A DNA stretch of 64,000 nt from Alphaproteobacteria bacterium (GCA_021776235.1 JAJFGG010000009.1:53100-117099), one strand, 5' to 3'; counted from the stretch's first letter, positions 52,269 through 60,975 are shown. Program-made: numbers and translations. The notes: a model not told the origin generated them from the sequence alone.

Positions 52269-53201
52269 ATGCAAAGACGCCGCTTTGGCAAGACCGGGTT
52301 AGAGGTTTCCGTGTTGGGATTTGGCGGCGCGCCCGTAGGCTTCCTGGAAACCGGACAAAATGAGGTCGCGGAAATTCTCAACAATCTGTTGGATCGGGGC
52401 GTCAACCTGATCGACACGGCAGCCGGCTATGCGGGCTCGGAAGAGATGATCGGCAGGACCATAGGCCATCGCCGGGATGAATATGTCCTGGTATCAAAAT
52501 GCGGACGGGCATCGGACGATCTTGCCGGCGAGGCCTGGTCGGCGACGGTGATCGAAAATACCGTCGATCGCGCCTTGCGGCGATTGCAGACCGATCATCT
52601 GGACGTGATGCTTTTGCATTCCTGTGATCTGGCGACATTGCAAAAGGGCGAGGCCGTTGCGGCCCTGGTCAAGGCGCGGGCGGCCGGCAAGATCCGTTTC
52701 CTGGGCTATGCCGGCGACAACGATGCGGCGGTTTATGCCGCCGGGCTGGATGAAGTCGCGGTGATTGAAACCTCGGTCAATATCTGCGATCAGGCCAACA
52801 TCGACAATGTCTTGGCCCGCTGTCGGCAGAATGACGTGGGCGTCATTTCCAAACGCTCCATCGCTAACGCCGCCTGGAAAGGCGCCGCGCAGCAAAGGGG
52901 CATGTACGTGAATTACGCCGAGACCTATGCCCAGCGGCTGGCGGAGATGGCGATCACGCCGCAAGACCTGGGTTTTCCCGGCGAGGCGGCGCAGGCCTGG
53001 CCGGAGATTGCCTTGCGCTTTACCCTGGCCCAGCCAGGCCTGAGCACGGCGATTATCGGCACCACGAAAGCCAGCCATGTAGAGACCAATATTGCCGCCG
53101 CCGCCAAGGGCCCGCTGCCGGAAAATTGCGTCACCGAACTACGCGCGGCGTTTCAACGGGCCGAGGCCGCCGCGGGCGAACAATGGCTGGGACAGCAATA
53201 A
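52269..53201 (+). CDS. aldo/keto reductase family protein
   Basis: The 310-residue TIM-barrel protein has the AKR catalytic set: Asp49 and Tyr54 in LIDTAAGYAGSEE, Lys77 in YVLVSKCG and a histidine in VMLLHSCDL. A near-perfect ribosome binding site (AGGAGGTGAGACAA) supports the ATG at 52269; a GTG three codons earlier is less likely. It would reduce aldehydes or ketones with NADPH or act as an alcohol dehydrogenase. The repeat-like TTAGAGCAT lies just upstream of its ribosome binding site. Confidence 0.88.
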   Translation: MQRRRFGKTGLEVSVLGFGGAPVGFLETGQNEVAEILNNLLDRGVNLIDTAAGYAGSEEMIGRTIGHRRDEYVLVSKCGRASDDLAGEAWSATVIENTVDRALRRLQTDHLDVMLLHSCDLATLQKGEAVAALVKARAAGKIRFLGYAGDNDAAVYAAGLDEVAVIETSVNICDQANIDNVLARCRQNDVGVISKRSIANAAWKGAAQQRGMYVNYAETYAQRLAEMAITPQDLGFPGEAAQAWPEIALRFTLAQPGLSTAIIGTTKASHVETNIAAAAKGPLPENCVTELRAAFQRAEAAAGEQWLGQQ

Positions 53202-53206
53202 CACCA

Positions 53207-53242
53207 CTAGACCAGTTTCGATATTCATCGAATCAGGTCTAG
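53207..53242. terminator. hairpin after the aldo/keto reductase gene
   Basis: CTAGACC and GGTCTAG pair, then after an A-A mismatch and a T-T mismatch an inner stem (TTCGAT/ATCGAA) closes around ATTC. The whole forms a 16-pair-scale stem-loop between two convergent genes. No long T tract follows, so termination is plausible but not certain. The next 100 bases hold further short GC-rich inverted repeats (for example GGCGC-ATTA-GCGCC) and no gene. Confidence 0.55.
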
Positions 53243-53371
53243 CAATTTTCGCTCACGCTCGTGCGCCAAAGCGCACCGCTCCGTGTGGGCGGCGCATTAG
53301 CGCCGGGCCGCCGTCGCGGCCTGGATTGCGTAACTCGAAATCGAATTCGGTTTAGCATAAGACCAGGCCGG

Positions 53372-54139
53372 CTATTCTTTCAGGGCGTTGATCCCGGCGC
53401 TCAAGCCTTCGCCGATCAGCCCCATATCATGGTTGAACGAGACCAAACGGTAGCCACGGTTCATGAGATCCCGGCCCCATTCCAGGGTTGGCATCATGGC
53501 GCCGGCGGCCTTGCCGTATTTGGCCGATGCCTCGACGATGCGATCGATACCGCGCTGTAGGTCCGGGTGATCGAACTGGCCGGGAATGCCCATGGACATG
53601 GACAGATCCGCGTGGCCCAGATGGGCCACATCGATGCCATCCACGGCCATGATCTCGTCGACATTATCCAAACCGGCCTTGGTTTCGATCAGAACCGCGA
53701 CCATGGTGCGTTCCATGACCGCCGCCGCCTTGTCCGCCATCTCGCCACCGCTGTAGTCATCGTGAGCGCCGCCAAAGATGGCGCCGCGCACACCGGCCGG
53801 CGGGTAGCGGGTCCAGCTGACCAGTTCCCGGGCCTCCTCGGCGCTCTCCACCATTTGATACAACAAGCCGAACGACCCCACATCGAGCAGGCGCGAGGTG
53901 ATGTGGTAGGCCTTGCCCGGCGGCCGCGCGAAGGGAATGAGGCCCACCCCGGCACACAGCGCGAATTGGGTTTTCATTGCCTCGATGGTGAAGCCGCTGT
54001 GCTCCAGGTCATAGAGAATGAAATCAGCCCCGGAATTGGCCACGATACGAGGCAGGCCGGGGCTCAGAAACTCGAAAATCATGGTGCCGAAAGCGGTTTC
54101 TCCGGCGGCAAGTTTCGCCTTAATTGGATTGGCTCGCAT
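53372..54139 (-). CDS. HpcH/HpaI aldolase/citrate lyase family protein
   Basis: The 255-residue protein has the HpcH/HpaI pattern: FGTMIFEFLSPGLPRIVA, DFILYDLEHSGF and the metal-binding LIETKAGLDNVDEI, followed by HLGHADLSMSMG. Family members are divalent-metal class II aldolases that cleave 4-hydroxy-2-oxo acids to pyruvate and an aldehyde. It is the last gene of a minus-strand operon with a CoA ligase, a dehydrogenase, a thioesterase and a VOC protein, and lies 30 bases after the VOC gene. It probably cleaves the operon's final intermediate. Confidence 0.87.
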   Translation of the reverse strand: MRANPIKAKLAAGETAFGTMIFEFLSPGLPRIVANSGADFILYDLEHSGFTIEAMKTQFALCAGVGLIPFARPPGKAYHITSRLLDVGSFGLLYQMVESAEEARELVSWTRYPPAGVRGAIFGGAHDDYSGGEMADKAAAVMERTMVAVLIETKAGLDNVDEIMAVDGIDVAHLGHADLSMSMGIPGQFDHPDLQRGIDRIVEASAKYGKAAGAMMPTLEWGRDLMNRGYRLVSFNHDMGLIGEGLSAGINALKE

Positions 54140-54169
54140 GGATTTATCTTTCCTTCAATTGGCGCCGCT

Positions 54170-55006
54170 TCAAATAACGAATTCCAGAACGGAATCAAAG
54201 GCCGGCTGGCGCAGCACGACCCGGTCCGCCTCGTCCATGTTCGGCACCGGCGCCGCCATATTGGCCAGCACGCCGCGAACCTTATCCAGGCCGCCGGTGC
54301 GCAAGACCACTGCGCCAAAGATTGAGGATCGCCCGGCCATGGGCGAGGCGAGCGCGCCATAGCGCTCGCCATAGGCTGCCGGCGTCATCACGCTAATTTG
54401 CCCGTCCGCCAGGGCCACGCTGCGGCAGTCATCCACACCGCCCACGTCTGAATGCAACAGCCGGGCGAAATTTTCCGCTTCCTGTTCATGTGCCGTCGAG
54501 GCAACAACGAATTCCGGCATGGCCAGGGCGCCGTTGCCGTGGCTTTGCCATTCCGGGCGCCAGACCAGTTCCGGCGTACCATGTTCGCAATAGTATACCC
54601 GGCCGCCGGGAAAGATGCCGGGCCGGACCGCCACGGTCCTGAACGAGGCATCGGCCTCGCCGTCGGGCAGCTTTACCGGGCGGGTGAAGGCCTTGGGCGG
54701 ATCGCCGGCCATATCCAGGGCCTGCAAATGGGCAAATGTGGCATCCACGTCAGGGGTCTTGAAGACCAGGCCGTTGATGCCCAAGGGCGACTGGGCAATA
54801 TCGGCGCGGGGATTTTCCACTCCCGGCGGCAGTCCGATCAGCTCCAGATAGTCAGTGCCGAACATCATAAGATGATTGACCGAGCCCAGGGAGTGATAGC
54901 CCCGTTCGGTCAGGGCAAAGCCGAGATCGCCAAACAGACCCTCGGCCCGGTCCATCTCGAACTGTACGTTGATAACCGTATGATCCAACTGCGCCCGCTG
55001 CGCCAT
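54170..55006 (-). CDS. VOC-like protein (glyoxalase-like domain)
   Basis: The 278-residue protein begins QRAQLDHTVINVQFEMDRAE, with the HTV metal-ligand-like start of a VOC fold, and contains PLGINGLVFKTPDVDATFAHL with the second half of the pattern. It resembles proteins of the glyoxalase-like domain group (PF13468), which are longer than simple VOC proteins. A large hairpin lies between it and the upstream thioesterase gene. The chemistry is unknown. Confidence 0.75.
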   Translation of the reverse strand: MAQRAQLDHTVINVQFEMDRAEGLFGDLGFALTERGYHSLGSVNHLMMFGTDYLELIGLPPGVENPRADIAQSPLGINGLVFKTPDVDATFAHLQALDMAGDPPKAFTRPVKLPDGEADASFRTVAVRPGIFPGGRVYYCEHGTPELVWRPEWQSHGNGALAMPEFVVASTAHEQEAENFARLLHSDVGGVDDCRSVALADGQISVMTPAAYGERYGALASPMAGRSSIFGAVVLRTGGLDKVRGVLANMAAPVPNMDEADRVVLRQPAFDSVLEFVI

Positions 55007-55032
55007 GGCAAATCCACCCGAAGTTTCTAGGT

Positions 55033-55080
55033 TCCTGGCTCAGCAGTCCGTCTTATTTTGGACGTACTGCTGACCCAGGA
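55033..55080 (-). terminator. large imperfect hairpin between the thioesterase and VOC genes
   Basis: TCCTGG pairs with CCAGGA, TCAGCAGT with ACTGCTGA and CGTC with GACG, interrupted by single mismatches, around an 8-base TTATTTTG loop. On the minus strand it begins three bases after the thioesterase stop and lies before the VOC gene start. It could be an intra-operon terminator or an RNA-processing or stability element that lowers expression of the two distal genes. Confidence 0.55.
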
Positions 55081-55082
55081 CA

Positions 55083-55511
55083 CTAACCAACCAGTGTTGC
55101 GTAGGTGCCCCGGCCAATGGCCACCAGGGACTCCTGTTCGTTCAGAACATCAATATCAACGACGGTAACCGTCCGCCCGGTCCGGCGTACCCGGGCCACC
55201 GCGATCAGGGCATCGCCGACGGCAGGCTTCAGGTAATCGATCCGTATATTGATGGTCGGCACGCCGCCACCCAGCAACATGCCAATGGCAAAGTCGCCTA
55301 TGGTGTCAATGAACGAGGCGATGGGACCGCCGTGAAACTGTTTGGTGCCCGCGGCCCGCTCCAGGCCGGGGTTCATGGGCATCTTGACCACCAGTTCCGA
55401 CGCCTCGTAGTCCAGGGACAGCACCTCCAAGCCCAGGGTTGCGATGAACGGCGAGTTGTCAAAGCGCGCCTGGATCTGCTCGTGGCTCAATCGTTCAGGT
55501 GTTTCATTCAT
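55083..55511 (-). CDS. PaaI family hotdog-fold thioesterase
   Basis: The 142-residue protein has the hotdog fold: the conserved loop FHGGPIASFIDTIGDFAIGM and the strand TINIRIDYLKPAVGDALIA. PaaI-type enzymes hydrolyse acyl-CoA thioesters. It lies 11 bases downstream of the MDR dehydrogenase gene, so it is in the same operon as the CoA ligase and could release a CoA-bound product or recycle misprimed CoA esters. Confidence 0.85.
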   Translation of the reverse strand: MNETPERLSHEQIQARFDNSPFIATLGLEVLSLDYEASELVVKMPMNPGLERAAGTKQFHGGPIASFIDTIGDFAIGMLLGGGVPTINIRIDYLKPAVGDALIAVARVRRTGRTVTVVDIDVLNEQESLVAIGRGTYATLVG

Positions 55512-55522
55512 GTTGCGCGTCC

Positions 55523-56533
55523 TTATGGGGTCAACACGACCTTGCCGAAGACCACCCGGTCTTCCAGCAGGCGAAAAGCCTCGTTGACCTCTTCCAGGGG
55601 CAGGGTCGTATCGATCACCGGCTTTAACGAGCCATCGCCCAGCAGATCAAGCAAGGTCACCAGATCCTCGCGCAACCAACCATTGGCACCCAGCACCTTC
55701 AACTCGTAGGACCAGATGAACCGCAGGTCCTCGGCCGGGTCATAACCCGCCGTGGCGCCACAGGTCAGCACCTTGCCGCCCCGATGCAGCACCCGCAGAC
55801 CCTTTACCCAGGTATCGCCACCGGTGAAATTCACCACCACGTCGACGCCGTCTTCATAGCGGCGGCGGTGCGGCTTGCCGAATTTCTCCCAGACCGATTT
55901 CATAAAATCTTCTTCGACGTAATTGATCAGATGATCGGCGCCAATGCCGGCAAGACGGTCCAGTTTGTCCTGGTTGGACGCGCAGGCAATGACTTCACAG
56001 CCGACCCGTTTGGCCAGCTGCACGGCGCAGGTCCCGACCCCGCCCGAGGCGCCCAGGATCAGGACTTTGTCGCCCGGCTGGACTTCGCCGATGGTGTACA
56101 TCATGCGCAGCGCCGTGCCGTAGGCCACCGGCAGGCAAGAGGCGGCTTCGTAGGATACATTGCCGGGCAGGTGCACCAGGTGATGGCTGGGCACCTTGCA
56201 ATATTCCGCCAGCCCGCCATGCCACATCTCGCCGATCAGACCGCCCGGGCCGACCCGGTCTACCGGGTCGATCATCACCCGGTCGCCAACCTTCCAATCG
56301 GTGATGTCCGCGCCAACCTCGACAATTTCGCCGGAGAAATCCAGGCCCATGATACAGGGCATGGGCACTTTGATGCCGGGCATGCCCTTGCGGGTGAAGA
56401 TGTCGTGATAATTCAGCGAGGTCGCGCCTACCTTGACGATGACATCGTCCGCGCCCGGTGCCGGGTCTGAAAAATTGTTATCGATCCGGATTGACCCCGG
56501 ACCGCCGTGTGCATCAATGACCGCCGCTTTCAA
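55523..56533 (-). CDS. medium-chain zinc-free dehydrogenase/reductase (quinone oxidoreductase type)
   Basis: The 336-residue MDR protein begins (M)KAAVIDAHGGPGSI and carries the cofactor motif LGASGGVGTCAVQLAKRVG. The cysteine cluster of zinc ADHs is absent. The start is a TTG with a strong GAGGAGCGAAA ribosome binding site; an ATG at 56563 is upstream but lacks family support. It follows the CoA ligase gene by 58 bases. A role in reducing an enoyl or keto intermediate of the operon's pathway is likely. Confidence 0.85.
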   Translation of the reverse strand: MKAAVIDAHGGPGSIRIDNNFSDPAPGADDVIVKVGATSLNYHDIFTRKGMPGIKVPMPCIMGLDFSGEIVEVGADITDWKVGDRVMIDPVDRVGPGGLIGEMWHGGLAEYCKVPSHHLVHLPGNVSYEAASCLPVAYGTALRMMYTIGEVQPGDKVLILGASGGVGTCAVQLAKRVGCEVIACASNQDKLDRLAGIGADHLINYVEEDFMKSVWEKFGKPHRRRYEDGVDVVVNFTGGDTWVKGLRVLHRGGKVLTCGATAGYDPAEDLRFIWSYELKVLGANGWLREDLVTLLDLLGDGSLKPVIDTTLPLEEVNEAFRLLEDRVVFGKVVLTP

Positions 56534-56591
56534 TTTCGCTCCTCGTCCCACCCCGGGCCGCAATTGCCGGGTAATCGGATCTCATTCAGTT

Positions 56592-58106
56592 TCAGTTCGC
56601 CGCTTGCCGCCAGATTTCCCGCCCGCGCGCTTCCAGGCCCTTGCGGTCGATCTTGCCCGGACCGGCCAGGGGCAGTTCGTCCATGAAGATGACCATGCGG
56701 GGATGCTGAAACGCCGGCCCGTTGGCCAGGGCATGTTGCTTGATCTCGTCTTCGCTGACGCTCGTGCCAGGCCGGCGTACGACAAATGCGATGGGTTTCT
56801 CACCCTTGATGTCGTCGGGCACGGGCACAACGCAGCTTTGTTCCACATTCGCATGGCCAACCAAGATGCCTTCGACCTGACCTGGATAAATATTCTCGCC
56901 GCCGCAGACGAACATGTCGTCGTCCCGGCCGATAAAATAGTAGGCGCCGTCCCCATCGCGGCGAAAGACATCGCCGGAATCATACCAGCCGTCCGGCGTG
57001 ATAACTTCGGCGCTCTTTTCCGGCAGGTTGAGATAGCCAGTGGTGTTGGCGGGCGTGCGCTGCCAACAGACGCCTTGGTCCGCCTCGTTGCCGTCCTGAT
57101 CGATCAGTTTGACCTCGACCTCCGGCATCAACCGCCCCACGGACAAGGCCGGGACCGGTTTGCCGCCCGCCGCGCCAAAGACCATGGGGCCGGCTTCCGT
57201 GGTGCCATAACCGTTCATGATGTTGGCGTTGGGGAAAATTTCCTCCACCCGGGCCCATAGTTTCGGCGAGACCGGGGCAGAGCCCATGCGCACGATGGAG
57301 ACCGAGGATAAATCCAGATCGGCGAGCAGATCCTCTTCCATGAAGGCCATGGCCAGCATGGTCGGTACAGCGGTAATCCAGGTGCATTTGAAGCGTGCAA
57401 TGGCCTGCAGGTATTGCCGGGCATCGAACTCAGGCAGCATGACGGTGGAGGTGGAGGCGCCGTGGCCGAACAGGCAGGTACACAGCGCGTTCATGTGATA
57501 CATGGGCGCCGCGATCAACAAGCGGTGATGGGTGAAGGGCCAGGCGGCCATGCGCCCGCGCAAGGCCCACAAATGCCCCTTGTGGGTCAGGGGCACACCC
57601 TTGGGGCGGCCAGAGGAGCCGGAGGTATAGAGCACCATGGCGACATCGTCGTCGTTGGGCCGCACGGTCTCGAACGTCCCCCGGTCCAGCAGAGCCGCGA
57701 AACCCTGTTCGCCGCCAGCGTCGAAATCCGTCACTGGCATATTGGTAGTGAACGCCTCCCGGCGCGGACCGTCGCAGAAAATATGCCTGGCGGATGCATC
57801 ACCCAGGACGAAATCGATCAATTCACCGGGAAATCTATAGCTGACGGGCAGGGCGATCATGCCGGCGCGCAGGATACCCAGATAGGCGATCAGAAATTCC
57901 GCCCGGTTGGCCGACAGCAGCGCCACCGTATCGCCCTGGACTAGGCCCCGGCCCCGCAGGCCGCGGGCGCAGGCATTGGCCAGATCGTCGATTTCCCGAT
58001 GGCTGTATTCCCGGGGCGCGGCCCAATCCAGGCAATCGATCAAGGCCAGATTATCGCCCCCCAACTGCGGATCGAAAAGGGCGCCAAGATTGTACGCGGT
58101 AATCAT
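56592..58106 (-). CDS. AMP-binding acyl-CoA ligase/synthetase
   Basis: The 504-residue adenylating enzyme has the AMP-binding signature VLYTSGSSGRPKGVPLTHKG, the motif GYGTTEAGPMVFG, YDSGDVFRRDG and IGRDDDMFVCGGENIYP. The catalytic lysine is in the C-terminal GPGKIDRKGLEARG. It activates a carboxylic acid to its CoA thioester in a two-step ATP-dependent reaction. It is the first gene of a five-gene operon. The start at MITAYNLGALFDP has no strong ribosome binding site; an upstream extension to 58172 looks like a shadow. Confidence 0.88.
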   Translation of the reverse strand: MITAYNLGALFDPQLGGDNLALIDCLDWAAPREYSHREIDDLANACARGLRGRGLVQGDTVALLSANRAEFLIAYLGILRAGMIALPVSYRFPGELIDFVLGDASARHIFCDGPRREAFTTNMPVTDFDAGGEQGFAALLDRGTFETVRPNDDDVAMVLYTSGSSGRPKGVPLTHKGHLWALRGRMAAWPFTHHRLLIAAPMYHMNALCTCLFGHGASTSTVMLPEFDARQYLQAIARFKCTWITAVPTMLAMAFMEEDLLADLDLSSVSIVRMGSAPVSPKLWARVEEIFPNANIMNGYGTTEAGPMVFGAAGGKPVPALSVGRLMPEVEVKLIDQDGNEADQGVCWQRTPANTTGYLNLPEKSAEVITPDGWYDSGDVFRRDGDGAYYFIGRDDDMFVCGGENIYPGQVEGILVGHANVEQSCVVPVPDDIKGEKPIAFVVRRPGTSVSEDEIKQHALANGPAFQHPRMVIFMDELPLAGPGKIDRKGLEARGREIWRQAAN

Positions 58107-58747
58107 ATTTGTATTGCTGAAGCCGTTGCCTGCGGGAGCAAAACAGTATGTGCCCCAGACCGTCCAAGTCAAGGCAGGGGGCTATTCACGCCATAGCGGG
58201 CGCTTGCTGTGTATCTGGCCCTGCCACGATCGTCGGGCGGAAATCATCGGCCGGCAGGCGGCGGCCGGGGAGCCCGCAAAATAGGTTGCGCCGATGCGTG
58301 GCCGCCAGGTCGTGGCCTGGAAGCGCAGGCCAAAGCCAAAGCAAATGGCTTAAGATGCAAATCAGGCGCACTGCCACTGAAACGTCACTGTAACTGCGGA
58401 AATACCGGCGCCTATGCGGCGCGTCTGCAGGTCAGGCGTGGTGCCGTAGCAGGCGACCATGCAGGGTAAACATGGGTACGATAATTGCTCTCATCTGCAC
58501 CTGCATTGGCAAAGGGTCGATGTCGGCTTTACGCCCAGCCTCGAACATTACATAAGGAATTCGTTATATCGGCTTTTGACCCAAGGCGAAATTGGCCCAT
58601 CACTAATGCTCACTAAATTGACAATATTTGAGATCGTTCGTTTACAGGCGTACCGCAATAGATGTACATGCTGTTCACAATTGTAGGATTGTTGACAATC
58701 CTACAAAATAGAATTAATTTTAAGGCTAATATTCTGGAGCGACAAAG
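58107..58747. other. 641-base gene-free region upstream of the GntR operon
   Basis: No convincing gene lies here; an open frame of 75 codons at 58459-58686 has no ribosome binding site or family-like sequence. The first part is GC-rich like the ligase gene; from about 58540 the composition becomes AT-rich, marking the boundary of the neighbouring operon. Two TTGACA boxes (58618 and 58692) and the palindrome at 58681 are in the last 140 bases. Confidence 0.6.
58681..58706. promoter_or_regulatory. 26-bp palindrome, candidate GntR-family operator over a -35 box
   Basis: The arms TTGTAGGATTGT and ACAATCCTACAA are exact inverted repeats around a TG centre. The inner TTGT...ACAA form is typical of operators for FCD-type GntR regulators. 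It lies 42 bases before the first gene of an operon that encodes such a regulator. A TTGACA hexamer at its centre, 17 bases before an AT-rich TAATTT, would be the -35 box, so binding would block the promoter. Confidence 0.7.
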
Positions 58748-59416
58748 ATGCTGTCAACCTCAGTCCAATACATTTCGTTTGACTGCTACGGTACATTGAC
58801 GAACTTCCGGGTGGGCGAATTAACCCGCGAGATCCTGGAGAGCCGGGTCCCTAAAAGTATTTTTGGTCAGTTTCTGGAAGACTTCGGTTCCTATAGGTTT
58901 GATGAAATTCTAGGCTCGTGGAAACCTTATGCCGATGTATTGCACGATGCGCTGGAGCGAACGTGCCGGAAGTGGAACATCACTTTCGCCAAAGAAGACG
59001 CCGAAGCGATTTATCAGGCAGTTCCAACCTGGGGACCGCACGGCGACGTCCCGGAAGCCTTGGCCAAGGCCGCAACGGTTCTACCTCTTGTCATTCTATC
59101 AAACGCTTCGGACGATCAGATTCAAAGCAATGTTGATAAACTTGGCGCTCCAATTCACGCTGTCCTAACCGCTGAACAGGCGCGAGCCTATAAACCTCGG
59201 TTTCAAGCATTTGAATACATGTTCGACAGCTTGAATTCGGTACCTGAGCATTTTCTACACGTGTCATCTAGCCTTCGATACGATTTGATAAGCGCCCATG
59301 ATTTGAGAATTTCAGATAGGGTTTTTGTCGATCGCGGCCACGGACCGGGATGTCCTGCTTATGGGTATCATGAGATCAAAGATTTGAGCGGATTGCCCGC
59401 CTTGTTGGGACTTTAG
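58748..59416 (+). CDS. HAD superfamily hydrolase, haloacid dehalogenase type II-like
   Basis: The 222-residue protein starts with the HAD nucleophile motif ISFDCYGTLTN (Asp12). It continues with motif II in VILSNASDDQ, the motif III lysine in ARAYKPRFQAFEY and the SSSLRYDLISAHDL region of L-2-haloacid dehalogenases. GGAGCGACAAAG precedes the ATG. It is the first gene of the AT-rich GntR operon. Dehalogenation or phosphate hydrolysis cannot be told apart here, though the SSS(L)RYD segment favours the dehalogenase branch. Confidence 0.83.
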   Translation: MLSTSVQYISFDCYGTLTNFRVGELTREILESRVPKSIFGQFLEDFGSYRFDEILGSWKPYADVLHDALERTCRKWNITFAKEDAEAIYQAVPTWGPHGDVPEALAKAATVLPLVILSNASDDQIQSNVDKLGAPIHAVLTAEQARAYKPRFQAFEYMFDSLNSVPEHFLHVSSSLRYDLISAHDLRISDRVFVDRGHGPGCPAYGYHEIKDLSGLPALLGL

Positions 59417-59425
59417 GAGAGCACC

Positions 59426-60133
59426 ATGCCACCAGCCATAAAATCTCAGCAACGCGTAAGCCGCATGAACTTGTCGGGACAGATTGCGGAACAACTTCGC
59501 GAGGATGTTTTAACGGGCGCGTTATTACCAAACGCACAACTCAACGAAAAAGAACTGGCACTATCGTTTGGTGTCAGCCGGGGGCCATTGCGTGAAGCCA
59601 TGCAGCGTTTGATCCAGGAAGGTCTGCTGCGTAGCGAACCGCATCGCGGGGTATTTGTTGCGGAGATGAGTGAGGCCGATCTGACAGACATCTACTTCGT
59701 CCGTGCAGCGATCGAGACTGCCGCCGCCAAACAACTCGTCACGTCCCGCAATACCGAAACAATCTCCAGCCAACTTTCGCGGATTTCCGAAAAGATGGAC
59801 AAGGCGGTTCACGCAAAACGATGGAAGGATGGCAGTGAGCTTGATTTCGAGTTTCACCGAAGCTTGGTCGATGCCGCCGGCAGCAAACGATTGTCCAAGA
59901 CTTACATGACTGTCCAGGCGGAAACTCGGTTGAGCCTCCATAGACTAATGGGTGGATATAGACGAAGCGAAGAATTGGCTGAAGAGCATTTCCGATTTGC
60001 TGATATCCTGAAAAATGGCGATTTAACGGAAACACTCGACGAACTGGATCGTCATTTTGGAGACCCTGTGGCAATTATGCGCCGAGCTCGACACAGCGAC
60101 TCCTCCGAATACCGTAAGAGTTCTATTGAATGA
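59426..60133 (+). CDS. GntR family transcriptional regulator (FadR-C/FCD domain)
   Basis: The 235-residue protein has the winged helix-turn-helix (QIAEQLREDVLTGALLPN, then ELALSFGVSRGPLREAMQRL) and a helical C-terminal FCD domain with an acidic/histidine metal site (DFEFHRSLVDAAG, later EEHFRFADIL, then LDRHFGDP). AGGAGAG precedes the start and it lies nine bases after the HAD gene. It overlaps the GNAT gene by four bases. It probably represses its own operon, released by a metabolite of the pathway; the palindrome at 58681 is the likely operator. Confidence 0.88.
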   Translation: MPPAIKSQQRVSRMNLSGQIAEQLREDVLTGALLPNAQLNEKELALSFGVSRGPLREAMQRLIQEGLLRSEPHRGVFVAEMSEADLTDIYFVRAAIETAAAKQLVTSRNTETISSQLSRISEKMDKAVHAKRWKDGSELDFEFHRSLVDAAGSKRLSKTYMTVQAETRLSLHRLMGGYRRSEELAEEHFRFADILKNGDLTETLDELDRHFGDPVAIMRRARHSDSSEYRKSSIE

Positions 60134-60963
60134 GTTCGCCAATCGATATTGAAACAGCCGATGTTAGCTATCTTCCCGATTTCATGGCGTTAGTGACTGA
60201 AGTCGGCTGGCCTCATACGCCTGAAGATGTTTCTTCTTTGCTGTTGCTTGGGCGACCCTGGCGCGCAATTGACCGGGAAAGCAGAGAGACGATCGGCGTG
60301 GCTATTTGGTGGCCCATGGGTCGTGGATGTGGAAGGGTCGGATTGGTAATTGTATCCGCAAAATTCCAGGGATATGGCATTGGGCGCGCGATGATGCAGA
60401 AAGTGATAGAAGACGCAGGAACGCGCACACTTATGCTGCTGGCGACAGAAGAGGGCAAACCGCTCTATGATAAACTTGGTTTCGAAAGCGTCGGGCTAAC
60501 GCAACGGCACCAGGGGCATTATTCTCTTTCCTCGACCATTGAGCGTAAAACTCACCCGGCGCGTCTTGCGGATTTAAGTGAGATTGTTGCATTGGATGCG
60601 AGAGTAACCGGCTTTGACCGATCATCCATGATTACTCACATGTTTGACACCGGAAAAACAAACTTCCTTCGGGCCCATGATCAAATTACCGGATACGCAA
60701 TCGCCCGACCGTTCGGTTTAGGAAATGTTCTGGGCCCTTTGATCGCTCGAAATGAAGACGATGCGGAAGCCTTGTTTGCGGCGACAGCCGGCCCCGGAAT
60801 TCTCCGTATAGACCGGTTAATTGAGGCCGAAAAACTCGGACAGTTTCTGGAAGCCAAAAACTTACCGGGGCATGAAGTTACCCATTCGATGGCCCGTGGC
60901 TCCCCACCCGTATGCAGAGGAAACGGCCATATATTTACAATGGCAAGCCACGCCTGGGGCTAA
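60130..60963 (+). CDS. GNAT family N-acetyltransferase, two-domain
   Basis: The 277-residue protein has the acetyl-CoA-binding motif SAKFQGYGIGRAMMQKVI in its N-terminal GNAT domain, and after about residue 140 a second region (LSEIVALDARVTGFDRSSM) like the C-terminal GNAT-like domain found in such two-domain proteins (PF18014 type). Its start overlaps the GntR stop (ATGA). It likely acetylates a small amine or amino acid from the operon's pathway. Codon use is AT-rich as in the flanking genes. Confidence 0.83.
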   Translation: MSSPIDIETADVSYLPDFMALVTEVGWPHTPEDVSSLLLLGRPWRAIDRESRETIGVAIWWPMGRGCGRVGLVIVSAKFQGYGIGRAMMQKVIEDAGTRTLMLLATEEGKPLYDKLGFESVGLTQRHQGHYSLSSTIERKTHPARLADLSEIVALDARVTGFDRSSMITHMFDTGKTNFLRAHDQITGYAIARPFGLGNVLGPLIARNEDDAEALFAATAGPGILRIDRLIEAEKLGQFLEAKNLPGHEVTHSMARGSPPVCRGNGHIFTMASHAWG

Positions 60964-60975
60964 AAAGGAATAAGG

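Noticed and set aside
58459..58686. 75-codon open frame before the HAD gene
   Set aside because: No ribosome binding site, and it ends within the operator region; composition is that of the AT-rich non-coding stretch.
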